Shown: positions 1 through 8,117, counted from the first letter of the stretch. The stretch: DNA of 41,291 nucleotides from CAYRGQ01 sp964444885 (GCA_964444885.1 CAYUIZ010000013.1:1-41291); one strand, 5' to 3'. Numbers and translations: made by a program. Notes: generated from the letters alone by a model not told the origin.

Positions 1-428
1 GTGATGATCTCCACATCCGGGATGATCGTGTTGAAGATCATGTCAAAACGGACTTGGTCGTTACCGGCGCCTGTACTGCCGTGTGCTACGTAGTCCGCAC
101 CAATCTTTTTGGCATACTGCGCAATTGCGGTTGCCTGGCTGACCCGCTCAGCGCTCACCGATAGCGGATAAGTTGCGTTTTTGAGCACATTGCCAAAAAT
201 GAGGTACTTAATGCTGCTGTCGTAGTAATTTTGGGTTTCGTCGACTACGGCATGCGACTTGACGCCCAGTGCGTAGGCACGACGCTCTATTTCGACTAAC
301 TCTTCATCCGAAAAACCGCCAGTATTGACGATGACCGAATGCACTTCGAGGTTGAGGTCCTTAGACAGATAGATACAACAAAAGGAGGTGTCTAGGCCTC
401 CGCTGAATGCTAATACTACTTTCTTCAT
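1..428 (-). CDS. argG: Argininosuccinate synthase, N-terminal part (cut by window edge)
   Basis: Joins citrulline and aspartate with ATP to form argininosuccinate, the penultimate step of arginine synthesis, in the cytoplasm. The ATG at 426-428 opens MKKVVLAFSGGLDTS, where SGGLDTS is the ATP-pyrophosphatase P-loop diagnostic of ArgG. The frame stays open for 142 codons and runs off the left edge, so about two thirds of the protein is outside the window. It lies 93 nt downstream of a GNAT gene on the same strand, an arrangement I remember from Bacteroidetes arginine clusters, so the two probably share a transcript. The P-loop identification is solid; the C-terminal catalytic part cannot be checked here. 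Confidence 0.95.
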   Translation of the reverse strand, partial: MKKVVLAFSGGLDTSFCCIYLSKDLNLEVHSVIVNTGGFSDEELVEIERRAYALGVKSHAVVDETQNYYDSSIKYLIFGNVLKNATYPLSVSAERVSQATAIAQYAKKIGADYVAHGSTGAGNDQVRFDMIFNTIIPDVEII

Positions 429-521
429 GGTTGGATATTGCGTGTTAGGCAAGGGACCACTGGCGGGTATGGCCTGCCGGTGGCCTGGCCCTTGTTGTTT
501 TCAATGCTTGCCCGCACGGGC

Positions 522-1232
522 CTAAACAGGCTTGGCGTGCCGGCGTTCCCATACGGTAGCGATCATTTTCCGGGTAGATTTCCACAGCCGGGCTTCGATG
601 CGTTTGAGCAGGGAGGATTTTTTGGTAATGGCCTTAAGCCGCTCCTTGGCTTTGGCTTTTTGTTCGATGCGCTCGCGCAGCTCTTTTTCCTTCTCTACCG
701 GATCCCACAGCATGGCGGTGCACATACAGTTTTTGCGTCCCTTCGCCATCAGGATGTCGTAGTTGACGCAGCTCTTGCACCCGTCCCAAAACTCCTCGTC
801 TTGGGTGAGTTCTGAGTAGGTGACGGGCTCGTACCCCAAATCAGAGTTAATCTTCATTACGGCCAAGCCGGTCGTTAGCCCGAAAATCTTGGCTTTGGGG
901 TATTTCTCCCGCGAGAGCTCGAAGATACGCTTTTTGATGGCTTTAGCCAAACCTACTTTCCTGAATTCCGGGCTGACAACCAACCCCGAATTGGCGACGA
1001 AATCGCCGTGGCTCCACGTCTCGATGTAGCAAAACCCAGCCCAACGCCCATCGCGGTGCAGCGCGATGACAGCTTTGCCTTCCAGCATCTTTTTGGTGAT
1101 GTACTCCGGCGACCGACGTGCAATGCCCGTGCCCCGCGCTTTGGCTGACTCCGCCATTTCGTCACATATCTGCTGGGCATACATCGTATGCTTCTCCAGC
1201 GCTGGCACAATAATAAATTCTGAAATTACCAT
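522..1232 (-). CDS. GNAT-family N-acyltransferase of the arginine operon
   Basis: GNAT enzymes move an acyl group from acyl-CoA to an amine. In this 236-residue protein the GNAT core covers about residues 6-145, with the acyl-CoA-binding loop at 91-100 (RKVGLAKAIK). It is followed by a cysteine-rich patch (C152, C155, C169, C171; CxxC then CxC) and a long basic, charged tail (about 180-236). The frame extends upstream to 1313, but I chose the ATG at 1230-1232 because the extra 27 residues are atypical for the start of such a domain. The gene precedes argG. Bacteroidetes lack a classical ArgA beside their arginine genes, so this enzyme is a good candidate for the first step, N-acylation of glutamate (acetyl or succinyl). 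That role is inferred from context. Confidence 0.8.
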   Translation of the reverse strand: MVISEFIIVPALEKHTMYAQQICDEMAESAKARGTGIARRSPEYITKKMLEGKAVIALHRDGRWAGFCYIETWSHGDFVANSGLVVSPEFRKVGLAKAIKKRIFELSREKYPKAKIFGLTTGLAVMKINSDLGYEPVTYSELTQDEEFWDGCKSCVNYDILMAKGRKNCMCTAMLWDPVEKEKELRERIEQKAKAKERLKAITKKSSLLKRIEARLWKSTRKMIATVWERRHAKPV

Positions 1233-1532
1233 TGGTTTAAACGACCCAAATTTTTTAACAACAACGGTCCATTGGACTCCGTTAATAAAACACGACTTGT
1301 GAGTGGTCGGCAACCGCGGACAACGGCTACCTTCGCTAGCTGTAGGGAACTGCCCACCTGATTAAGCCCGGGGCAGAATGGGTCGTCGGAGACGGAGAAT
1401 TGGTCCTTGGGATTTGAAAAATGCACACAATACACTTCTAACCATGCCTGTGAAGGCTTGGACCTGCGTATTGCTGATGACGTGTTTCATTTTCATTTCT
1501 TCAACCCTGATGCCTGTTGGCAACGGAACACG

Positions 1533-1565
1533 CAAAGGTACAAAATTAATTTGCGTTCCTGCAAA
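1533..1565 (-). promoter_or_regulatory. Bacteroidetes-type promoter with overlapping palindrome, upstream of GNAT-argG
   Basis: Read on the minus strand, a TTTG (1562-1565) is followed after 21 nt by TACCTTTG (1533-1540), matching the -33/-7 consensus of Bacteroidetes sigma factor. The -7 box overlaps an inverted repeat with 7-bp arms ACGCAAA (1530-1536) and TTTGCGT (1550-1556), which could be an operator. Promoter assignment is by pattern only. Confidence 0.55.
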
Positions 1566-1659
1566 AGGGTGGCGCAAAAAGCGCGCCAATTGGCTATAGG
1601 GCTAAAATGCGTCAGAAGCGGGTAAAATAAGGCGGCAGAGGCTACCGCAGGCAAATAAG

Positions 1660-1691
1660 TTTGGTCGATCGTCCAATTCTTCCGACCTTTG
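1660..1691 (+). promoter_or_regulatory. Bacteroidetes-type promoter for the small membrane protein gene
   Basis: TTTG (1660-1663), 20 nt spacer, then GACCTTTG (1684-1691), one mismatch from TAnnTTTG. It lies 22 nt before the ATG at 1714, which supports that ORF being real. Confidence 0.5.
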
Positions 1692-1713
1692 TAGCTCATT
1701 AATTCATCGCGCA

Positions 1714-1929
1714 ATGGTTCCTACCAGTTGGTTTTTTATTCTGATTTTTGCGGTGCCTTTGATTGCGTTTTTGGTTTGGCTCATGCGTCAAGACAAGCGC
1801 AAGGGGATTTGGGGCATCATCATTCTCGCCATCCTGTTGGGGCTGGCCATCTACGGATCACGCATTGGCAGCAAGTCCGCTATTCAGAACTACGAAAACC
1901 GCAAGCAAGAAGCTGAAAACACCCGCTAA
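1714..1929 (+). CDS. Small two-helix membrane protein, function unknown
   Basis: This 71-residue protein has two hydrophobic helices, about residues 5-23 and 32-47, separated by a short basic loop (RQDKRKG). It ends in a charged tail (about 50-71), so both termini probably lie on the same side of the membrane. I do not recognise the family. The case for a gene is the double-helix hydropathy pattern, a promoter-like element just upstream and no competing ORF. It converges on rnc, with the two stops 13 nt apart. It might be a membrane-anchored accessory subunit, but nothing in the context shows of what. Confidence 0.55.
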   Translation: MVPTSWFFILIFAVPLIAFLVWLMRQDKRKGIWGIIILAILLGLAIYGSRIGSKSAIQNYENRKQEAENTR

Positions 1930-1942
1930 AGTCCGCGTGAGC

Positions 1943-2674
1943 TTATAGCACCTGAAGCGACTCGCAAGCCTTTTCGGCCGCTATTTTTTCAGCGCTTTTC
2001 TTATTGTAGTCGCGCCCCGTACCAAAGACCTCTCCGTCAATGACTACGTCAATCGTGAATATTTTTGATTTGGCGTCGTCCGGGTTATCGACCGGCACGA
2101 AGGTCACTCCCTTGCCCGCTTGCTGGCACCACTCGATTAGCCGGCTTTTGAAATTCGTTTCAGTTTCTTCCAGCAGGTTAATATCCACGTGGGGCTTGAT
2201 AATGCGTGAGATCAGGAAGTTTTTGGTAAAAGCGTAGCCTTTGTCGAGGTAAACGGCGCCGACCAACGCTTCGAAGGCGTCGCCGAGCAGGGAGCTTTGT
2301 TTGCTCGGATAGTGGGTCATGCGCGCGTCGTACTGAATCAGCTCGTTGATGCCGATTTTGCGGGCAAGCTGGTTGAGGTGCGCACGGCTGACGATTTTTG
2401 AGCGCATTTCCGTCAGGAAGCCTTCGTCTTTGTAGGGGTATTTTTTGAAAAGAATTTCCGCTACGACTGAGCCAAGGATGGCATCACCGAGAAATTCGAG
2501 GCGTTCGTTGCTGTTTTTAGCCCCCGGTTTGATGGGGACGGCAACGGATTTGTGCCTGAATGCGAGCTGGTATAGCCGCATATTACCCGGGACGAAGCCC
2601 AAAATATTCTTAAGTGCTTTGACGTAATTTCGGTCGGATGACAGATAGAGCTTGTACAGGTTTGAAATAGGCAT
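1943..2674 (-). CDS. rnc: Ribonuclease III
   Basis: Double-stranded-RNA endonuclease that processes rRNA precursors and structured mRNAs. This 243-residue protein has the RNase III catalytic domain first, with the signature ERLEFLGDAILG (residues 57-68) supplying acidic metal ligands, and a second acidic motif DAFEALVGAVYLDKGY further on. A double-stranded-RNA-binding domain occupies the last 70 residues, ending in the basic helix region KKSAEKIAAEKA. The ATG is at 2672-2674. It lies 85 nt downstream of fabF on the same strand; acpP-fabF-rnc is a common bacterial order and probably one transcription unit, though a GC-rich stem-loop lies between fabF and rnc. Confidence 0.96.
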   Translation of the reverse strand: MPISNLYKLYLSSDRNYVKALKNILGFVPGNMRLYQLAFRHKSVAVPIKPGAKNSNERLEFLGDAILGSVVAEILFKKYPYKDEGFLTEMRSKIVSRAHLNQLARKIGINELIQYDARMTHYPSKQSSLLGDAFEALVGAVYLDKGYAFTKNFLISRIIKPHVDINLLEETETNFKSRLIEWCQQAGKGVTFVPVDNPDDAKSKIFTIDVVIDGEVFGTGRDYNKKSAEKIAAEKACESLQVL

Positions 2675-2734
2675 GTGGTACTGACTTGCTGTGCCGATAC
2701 TTCATACGAAAATGTCAAAAACACCGGTCGTATA

Positions 2735-2758
2735 CCCCCGCAACCGCCGCATCGGGGG
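2735..2758 (-). other. GC-rich stem-loop between fabF and rnc
   Basis: CCCCCG (2735-2740) and CGGGGG (2753-2758) can pair around a 12-nt loop immediately after the fabF stop. There is no T-tract, so it is more likely an mRNA-stability or processing hairpin within an acpP-fabF-rnc transcript than a terminator. Confidence 0.35.
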
Positions 2759-2759
2759 A

Positions 2760-4013
2760 TTAGTCTTGGTATTTTTTGAAGATGACCGACGCGTTATGCC
2801 CACCAAACCCAAACGTGTTGCTCATCGCTGCATTGACGGTGCGTTTCTGAACCTTATTGAATGTAAAATTCAAATTCGGGTCTAGGTTAGGGTCATCCGT
2901 AAAATGGTTGATCGTAGGGGGAATCACATCGTTCTGGACAGCCAGGATCGAGGCGATAGACTCTACCGCACCGGCTGCGCCCAGCAGGTGTCCGGTCATG
3001 GATTTAGTGGAACTGATATTCAGCGCATACGCATGCTCACCGTAGAGGTCGAGTATGGCTTTGGATTCGCTGATGTCGCCTAGGGGGGTGGAAGTGCCGT
3101 GTACATTGATGTAGTCGATATCCGCAGGCGTCATCCGGGCATCGCGCAGGGCGTTGCCCATAACGAGCTTGGCGCCTAGGCCTTCAGGGTGCGGTGCGGT
3201 GATGTGGTTCGCATCGGCACTCATGCCTCCCCCGACGATTTCGGCGTAGATTTTAGCGCCACGGGCTTTCGCGTGCTCCAGGCTTTCGAGAATGATCGTG
3301 CCGGCTCCTTCGCCTGCTACGAATCCATCCCGGTCTTTGTCAAACGGGCGCGACGCCGTTTTGGGGTCGTCGTTGCGCGTTGACAGGGCATGCATGGCGT
3401 TAAACCCGCCAATGCCCGCTTCGTTGATAATGGCTTCCGATCCGCCCGAAATGATAATGTCGGCATATCCCGTACGGATATAATTGAGCGAGTCGATCAG
3501 CGCGTTGGTAGAAGACGCACAGGCAGAGACCGTCGAAAAATTCGGTCCCCGTAGCCCATAGCGCATAGAAATGTGACCCGGAGCGATGTCCAGAATCATT
3601 TTAGGAATAAAAAAAGGATTGAAACGGGGCGTCCCGTCGCCTTTAACAAAGCCCTGGACCTCGTCGAGGAATGTTTTCAGCCCACCAATGCCCGATCCCC
3701 AGATAACCCCGATACGGTTGGTGTCCAGGTTGTCAAAATCAAGCGCTGCATCCTTGACGGCTTCCTCCGTCGACGCCAGTGCATAGTGTACGAATGGATC
3801 CAGTTTTCTGGCTTCTTTGCGATCCAGAAAGTCCTCCGCGTTAAACCCTTTCAGTTCGCAGGCAAACTGCGTCTTGAATTTAGAGGCGTCGAACTTCGTG
3901 ATCGTTTGGGCGCCACTTACCCCTTTAAGCAAATTCTCCCAGTATTCTGGAAGCGTATTACCTATGGGGGTAAGTGCGCCTAAGCCGGTTATTACAACTC
4001 TTTTTAGCTCCAT
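2760..4013 (-). CDS. fabF: Beta-ketoacyl-ACP synthase II of primary fatty-acid synthesis
   Basis: Condenses malonyl-ACP with growing acyl-ACP in type II fatty-acid elongation. The 417-residue protein carries the complete Cys-His-His triad: C165 in SACASS, H306 in HGTSTPLGD and H342 in MTGHLLGAAG. The ATG at 4011-4013 (MELKRVVITG) is preferred; a TTG two codons upstream is unlikely. It lies 37 nt after acpP on the same strand, the standard acpP-fabF pairing. Its sequence is clearly that of the housekeeping enzyme and differs from the three ketosynthase homologues at 8.5-12.8 kb. That makes it a useful reference for which catalytic residues those relatives keep or lose. Confidence 0.97.
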   Translation of the reverse strand: MELKRVVITGLGALTPIGNTLPEYWENLLKGVSGAQTITKFDASKFKTQFACELKGFNAEDFLDRKEARKLDPFVHYALASTEEAVKDAALDFDNLDTNRIGVIWGSGIGGLKTFLDEVQGFVKGDGTPRFNPFFIPKMILDIAPGHISMRYGLRGPNFSTVSACASSTNALIDSLNYIRTGYADIIISGGSEAIINEAGIGGFNAMHALSTRNDDPKTASRPFDKDRDGFVAGEGAGTIILESLEHAKARGAKIYAEIVGGGMSADANHITAPHPEGLGAKLVMGNALRDARMTPADIDYINVHGTSTPLGDISESKAILDLYGEHAYALNISSTKSMTGHLLGAAGAVESIASILAVQNDVIPPTINHFTDDPNLDPNLNFTFNKVQKRTVNAAMSNTFGFGGHNASVIFKKYQD

Positions 4014-4050
4014 GTACAATGACTGGCTGCGTGGCCTTAACTAATATCGG

Positions 4051-4287
4051 TTAGCTGACGTTTTTTTCCAAATAGCTGATGGCTTGTCCAACCGTGCTGA
4101 TGGTCTCAGCCTGATCGTCAGGTATAGCTACGTTGAATTCTTTTTCAAACTCCATAATCAACTCTACCGTGTCCAATGAATCGGCGCCTAGGTCGTTGGT
4201 GAAGGAAGCTTCTGGCGTAACTTCATTTTCGTCTACACCTAGTTTCTCAACGATGATAGCTTTAACTCTTGAAGCGATGTCTGACAT
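4051..4287 (-). CDS. acpP: Acyl carrier protein of fatty-acid synthesis
   Basis: Small acidic carrier holding acyl chains on a phosphopantetheine arm. It has 78 residues, the usual length, with the attachment serine S37 in GADSLDTVELIMEFE. It heads the acpP-fabF-rnc block. The second carrier in this window, at 10274-10528, has a different attachment motif (GLDSIDALE), so the cell keeps separate carriers for primary metabolism and for the adjacent ketosynthase operon. Confidence 0.97.
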   Translation of the reverse strand: MSDIASRVKAIIVEKLGVDENEVTPEASFTNDLGADSLDTVELIMEFEKEFNVAIPDDQAETISTVGQAISYLEKNVS

Positions 4288-4321
4288 GATCTTATAATTT
4301 TAATTGTTAAATAAATCTGTG

Positions 4322-4352
4322 CAAAGAAAACTAAAATTCATCAAATATCAAA
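4322..4352 (-). promoter_or_regulatory. Promoter of acpP-fabF-rnc
   Basis: On the minus strand, TTTG (4349-4352), a 19-nt spacer, then TTTCTTTG (4322-4329), one mismatch from TAnnTTTG. It sits 35 nt before the acpP start in a notably A/T-rich stretch. Spacing is exactly the Bacteroidetes norm. Confidence 0.6.
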
Positions 4353-4616
4353 CCTTTTTGATTTTTGCAATAATCGATTAGGTTGGCTAATTAGTTTTTA
4401 TCTCGGTGCCTAATGTACGCTTTTTTATTTATTAACCACCAACCCAAAAGAAGCAAAATGAACCGGCATGCAGGGCGCAGGTATTCGGCGCCTGCGCCCG
4501 CCCCGTGGCGCGCCTTGTTTTTGCTTGTTTTTTTTTGAACTTTTGTAGCGCTGATCCCCGGAGGCGGGTTTGCCGCTGGCGGGCGGGGCAAGGGGCTCCT
4601 CGCAAACAACGAAAAC
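4353..4616. other. Divergent intergenic region between acpP and the ketosynthase operon
   Basis: It holds a GC-rich perfect hairpin, GGGCGCAGG (4473-4481) with CCTGCGCCC (4491-4499), followed on the plus strand by T-rich sequence (about 4514-4536), so it resembles a plus-strand terminator or attenuator. A possible but poor -7 element (GAACTTTTG, about 4537-4545) follows. A second GC-rich stretch at 4555-4600 would fold in the operon leader. No clear promoter for the operon was found, which may mean its control lies in these leader structures. Confidence 0.4.
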
Positions 4617-5030
4617 GTGAAAAAAAGCCAAGTACCACAGGACAAAGGAAGCCTCGCTTCGAAAAACATCACGGAACTCTGTTACGTGGTGGATGAGCAG
4701 GGCAATTACACCACGGCCCAAAGTGCAGGATGGGAAGCGAAGAATTTGGCTATCAATGCGTCGATACGGCATATTGAAGAGCGTGTCGCCGAAACCAAGC
4801 GGCGCGTGCTGGCGGGCGAACTGAGTCCCATCGCGTATTACATGGAGCTGAGCCGGATGGATTTGCCGTTGCTGGCCAGCTACGTGGGTATTCACCGTTT
4901 TTTCGTAAAGCGCCATTTCAATCCCAAGCGCTTCCGCAAGCTTAGCGCAAGCACCCTGGCCAAGTACGCCAAGGTGTTCGAGATCGAACCCGAACAGCTC
5001 ACTTCGTTCAACCCCCAAGACGCCGAATGA
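4617..5030 (+). CDS. Conserved small protein heading the ketosynthase operon, HTH-like C-terminus
   Basis: This 137-residue soluble protein has no signal peptide. It starts at GTG 4617-4619; no ATG in the frame gives a better start. The middle (about 45-85) is predicted helical and charged. The C-terminal part (about residues 90-130) reads like a small helix-turn-helix or Cro-like domain, with a recognition-helix-like ending LAKYAKVFEIEPEQL. I recall similar proteins beside BtrH genes in other Sphingobacteriaceae, so it seems to belong to the system rather than being a bystander. Its stop overlaps the next start (ATGA), implying coupled translation. It could be a regulator or an adaptor for the acyltransferase that follows. 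The function is unknown. Confidence 0.75.
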   Translation: MKKSQVPQDKGSLASKNITELCYVVDEQGNYTTAQSAGWEAKNLAINASIRHIEERVAETKRRVLAGELSPIAYYMELSRMDLPLLASYVGIHRFFVKRHFNPKRFRKLSASTLAKYAKVFEIEPEQLTSFNPQDAE

Positions 5031-6022
5031 AGATAGACTTTCAGCACAACCAGTCCGCCCATTGCGAGAACGGCGTCATTTCCAATCTCTTGGCTCACCA
5101 CGGGGTGTCCATTTCGGAGCCCATGGCATTCGGCATCGGATCGGGCTTGTTTTTTACTTACCTGCCTTTTATCAAGGTCAATTTTGCGCCGGGATTTAGC
5201 TACCGGCCCATGCCAGGGGCCATTTTCAATCGAATGGCGCGGCGCCTGGGCATCAAGGTAAAGCACGTTCGGTTTTCTGACGCCAAGCGGGCGCAGGCCA
5301 CGCTGGAGGAAAAACTGGCGGAAGGCATTCCCGTGGGGCTGCAAGTAGGCGTGTTTAACCTGACCTATTTCCCGGACGATTACCGCTTTCATTTCAATGC
5401 ACATAACCTCGTGGTCTATGGCAAAGAGGATAGCGAATACCTGATCAGCGATCCGGTGATGGACTATACCACCCGCCTGACGGCTGCGGAGCTGGAGAAA
5501 GTACGCTTCGCCAAGGGCGCACTAGCCCCCAAGGGACATCTGTACTATATCGAGCGGATGCCCAGCCAGATGGAGTTGGCGCAGGCCATACGCAAAGGTA
5601 TTCGGCAGACCTGCAACGATATGCTGGCGCCTGTGCCTATCGTGGGTGTGCGGGCGATGCGGTGGGTAGCCAAGAACATTCGTAAATGGCCGAAGACGAT
5701 CGGCATAAAAAAAACCAACCACTATCTGGGGCAACTGGTCCGCATGCAGGAGGAAATCGGTACCGGAGGCGGCGGATTCCGCTTTATCTATGCAGCGTTT
5801 CTTGCGGAAGCAGCCGAAGTGCTGGGCAACCCCGCGCTTAAAGCCCGCTCTGCCGAAATGACGGAAATCGGCGACGCATGGCGCGATTTTGCGCTTAATA
5901 TCTCCCGGATTTATAAAAACCGAAAGACCGGCGACGATATTTATGAAATGCTTTCGGACCAGCTGATCCAGCTGGCGGCGCGTGAACAGGCCTTTTTTAA
6001 GCGACTGAAAGCAACCCTCTAA
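5027..6022 (+). CDS. BtrH-type cysteine acyltransferase (BtrH N-terminal domain plus DUF4872-like region)
   Basis: BtrH of butirosin synthesis takes an acyl chain from an acyl carrier protein and hands it to an amine, through a cysteine-protease-like fold. This 331-residue protein shows that domain in residues 1-170. It has a likely nucleophile C13 in QSAHCENG, a histidine H126 in FNAHNLVVYG and an acid D142 in LISDPV, in the order expected for a Cys-His-Asp triad. The C-terminal half (about 180-331) is helical and matches the extension usually paired with it. It overlaps the previous gene by ATGA. In an operon with its own carrier and ketosynthases, it is the obvious release enzyme, likely forming an amide (or ester) from the finished chain. 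The acceptor is unknown. Domain call is good; role is inferred. Confidence 0.85.
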   Translation: MKIDFQHNQSAHCENGVISNLLAHHGVSISEPMAFGIGSGLFFTYLPFIKVNFAPGFSYRPMPGAIFNRMARRLGIKVKHVRFSDAKRAQATLEEKLAEGIPVGLQVGVFNLTYFPDDYRFHFNAHNLVVYGKEDSEYLISDPVMDYTTRLTAAELEKVRFAKGALAPKGHLYYIERMPSQMELAQAIRKGIRQTCNDMLAPVPIVGVRAMRWVAKNIRKWPKTIGIKKTNHYLGQLVRMQEEIGTGGGGFRFIYAAFLAEAAEVLGNPALKARSAEMTEIGDAWRDFALNISRIYKNRKTGDDIYEMLSDQLIQLAAREQAFFKRLKATL

Positions 6023-6082
6023 GCCAAACCGCCCCGTGTGCTGGATGGCAGGGGTTTCCTTAACTTTCCTTACTTTTGCGGT

Positions 6083-6835
6083 ATGAGCGACATGATACGG
6101 ACGGCCCATTTGTCAAAACGCTATGCGGGGAGTGAGGCCTACGCCGTGAAAGATCTTTCGTTGACGATTAACCGGTCCGAGATATTCGGCCTGCTCGGGC
6201 CGAATGGCGCCGGGAAGACCACCCTGATATCGATGCTCTGCGGCATGCTCAAGCCGACGGCTGGCGAACTGACCATCGACGGGCTGGATTATCGCCGGCA
6301 TAAGCGCCGCATCCAGCAGCGTATTGGCGTTGTGCCGCAAGAGTATGCATTGTACCCCACGCTGACGGCCCTCGAAAACCTGACTTACTTTGGCAGTCTT
6401 TATGATTTGCCGCGCAAGGAACTGCACGCGCGCATTGCCGAAGGCCTTGCGCAAGTGGGACTTGACAAATTCCGGCATCAGCCGGTGGAAACCTATTCCG
6501 GAGGGATGAAACGCCGGATTAATTTGCTCTCCGCCATTCTGCACCGGCCGGCCGTGCTTTTCCTGGATGAGCCTACGGTGGGGGTGGATGTGCAATCCAA
6601 AAAATCAATCATGGACCTCCTGCGCAACCTGCACCAAGGCGGAACAACCATTGTGTACACCTCGCACATGCTGAACGAAGCCCAGGATTTTTGCACCCAG
6701 GTAGCGGTCGTTGATGCGGGGCAAATTGTGCTCACGGGCCGGCCCGAGGAGTTAGTTGCTTCCCATCCGGGCGCCACGAACCTCGAAGACGTATTTGTGG
6801 ATGTTATCGGAAACCAGCTGCGGGACCATGCGTAA
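6083..6835 (+). CDS. ABC-2 type exporter, ATP-binding subunit
   Basis: Powers export or flipping of the operon's product across the inner membrane. The 250-residue protein has Walker A GPNGAGKTT (39-47), a Q-loop in VVPQEY, signature YSGGM (138-142), Walker B LFLDEP (159-164) and the switch histidine in YTSHML. It resembles DrrA/YhaQ-like ATPases of ABC-2 exporters. The frame runs back to a GTG at 6038, but the ATG at 6083 fits the family start. A TACTTTTG (6071-6078), which resembles a -7 element, ends only 4 nt before that ATG, so an internal and nearly leaderless promoter is possible but unproven. It overlaps the permease gene by 8 nt. Confidence 0.94.
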   Translation: MSDMIRTAHLSKRYAGSEAYAVKDLSLTINRSEIFGLLGPNGAGKTTLISMLCGMLKPTAGELTIDGLDYRRHKRRIQQRIGVVPQEYALYPTLTALENLTYFGSLYDLPRKELHARIAEGLAQVGLDKFRHQPVETYSGGMKRRINLLSAILHRPAVLFLDEPTVGVDVQSKKSIMDLLRNLHQGGTTIVYTSHMLNEAQDFCTQVAVVDAGQIVLTGRPEELVASHPGATNLEDVFVDVIGNQLRDHA

Positions 6836-8117
6836 ACTCATCGCCTCTACCTACAAGGAAATATTGCTGTTGCTTCGCGATTGGGGTGGGCTGGCCATCC
6901 TGTTTTTCATGCCGGCGGTATTGATCATAACGATTACCCTGATCCAGGAGAGTACGTTCAGGGCTGTTGGCGAGTCGCTGCTGCCGATTGTCCTCGTCGA
7001 TCAGGATCAAGGCGAGATCGGACAGCTCGTGGTGTCGAACCTGGCAGCGCATCCTACGCTGGACCTGGTGATGCATGACCGTAACCAAAACCTCCTTGAC
7101 GAAGAACAAGCGCGCGCACTCGTTAGCCACGGCGACTATCAGATTGCCATTGTCATTCCGCCAGGAATCAGTGACGAACTCAATGAAAAGGTTGAGCATA
7201 ACGTCATGGCTATTCTTGACGAACTGTCCGTGATGCCGGAAGATAAAACGCAGTCCGAAGCGGACCGGGTGTGGGATACGAAGGAAATCAACATTTATTT
7301 CGATCCAGCAGCCGGGCAGACGTTCCGCAATTCGATCAAAAACAATATTGAAAAGATGCTGGCGAATGTGGAGACCCAAAAGATTTACACGGTGTTCACC
7401 GAGCAGATGGGACTGGGCGAGGAACACGACTTGCTGGGCGACAACCTCATTGCGTTTAATGAGATTATTGCGCAGCGCGGCGAGGACGGCATTATTCCGA
7501 ATGCGGTACAGCACAACGTGCCAGCATGGATTTTATTCGGAATTTTCTTTATTGTCGTGCCCTTGAGCATCAATATCGTCAAGGAAAAAAACTTGGGCAC
7601 GTATATCCGTCTGCGGACGAGCCCTATTCCGTATGCGCTGATCATGGCGGGCAAGGTAATCACATACAGCGTTATCTGTCTGATCCAGTTTGGGCTGATG
7701 CTGCTCATTGCGCGTTACGTGTTCCCGCTTATCGGGCTGATTCCGTTTGAGGCGGGCGATAAGCTCCTGCCCATGACACTGATCGCTTTTGTGTCGGGGT
7801 TGGCTGCTATCGGTATCGGCACGCTCATCGGCACCATCGCTGACACGCAGGAGCAGTCGGCGCCATTCGGCGCGATCTTTACGATCATACTGGCGGCTTT
7901 GGGCGGCGTGTGGGTTCCCACGTTTATCATGCCGGCGATGATGCAAAAGGTGTCGGCTTTGTCACCCATGAACTGGGGAATATCCGCGTTTTACGATATC
8001 ATTTTGCGAAACGGCAGTTACTTGGATATCTTGCAGCCGCTATTGTATTTGTTTTTGTGCTTTTTGGCTACGGCGCTGGCTGCCCTTTGGTATGACAAGC
8101 GCAAGCGAGCCATCTAA
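6828..8117 (+). CDS. ABC-2 type exporter, permease subunit
   Basis: Membrane half of the exporter. The 429-residue protein has one N-terminal membrane helix (about residues 20-41) and a large soluble domain (about 50-240) that should face the periplasm. Five or six further helices follow towards the C-terminus, starting near AWILFGIFFIVVPLS. This is the ABC2_membrane_3 layout found in drug, lipid and natural-product exporters. The ATG at 6828 overlaps the ATPase gene by 8 nt; the longer frame from 6756 would overlap far more. The next gene follows after 9 nt. The big periplasmic domain suggests hand-over to a periplasmic or outer-membrane partner, none of which is encoded nearby. Confidence 0.9.
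   Translation: MRKLIASTYKEILLLLRDWGGLAILFFMPAVLIITITLIQESTFRAVGESLLPIVLVDQDQGEIGQLVVSNLAAHPTLDLVMHDRNQNLLDEEQARALVSHGDYQIAIVIPPGISDELNEKVEHNVMAILDELSVMPEDKTQSEADRVWDTKEINIYFDPAAGQTFRNSIKNNIEKMLANVETQKIYTVFTEQMGLGEEHDLLGDNLIAFNEIIAQRGEDGIIPNAVQHNVPAWILFGIFFIVVPLSINIVKEKNLGTYIRLRTSPIPYALIMAGKVITYSVICLIQFGLMLLIARYVFPLIGLIPFEAGDKLLPMTLIAFVSGLAAIGIGTLIGTIADTQEQSAPFGAIFTIILAALGGVWVPTFIMPAMMQKVSALSPMNWGISAFYDIILRNGSYLDILQPLLYLFLCFLATALAALWYDKRKRAI

Larger units (their letters stand above)
1233..1713. other. Intergenic region between the divergent GNAT-argG and small membrane protein genes
   Basis: About 480 bases without a convincing gene. It holds two divergent promoters, one per flanking gene (1533-1565 minus, 1660-1691 plus), and the palindrome near 1530-1556. 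The stretch 1233-1500 would be a long leader of the GNAT-argG transcript. I saw no recognisable riboswitch or leader peptide there. Confidence 0.5.

Noticed and set aside
4391..5404. Minus-strand ORFs opposite the first two operon genes
   Set aside because: No family resemblance, low-complexity basic composition, and they oppose genes with coherent domains and coupling.
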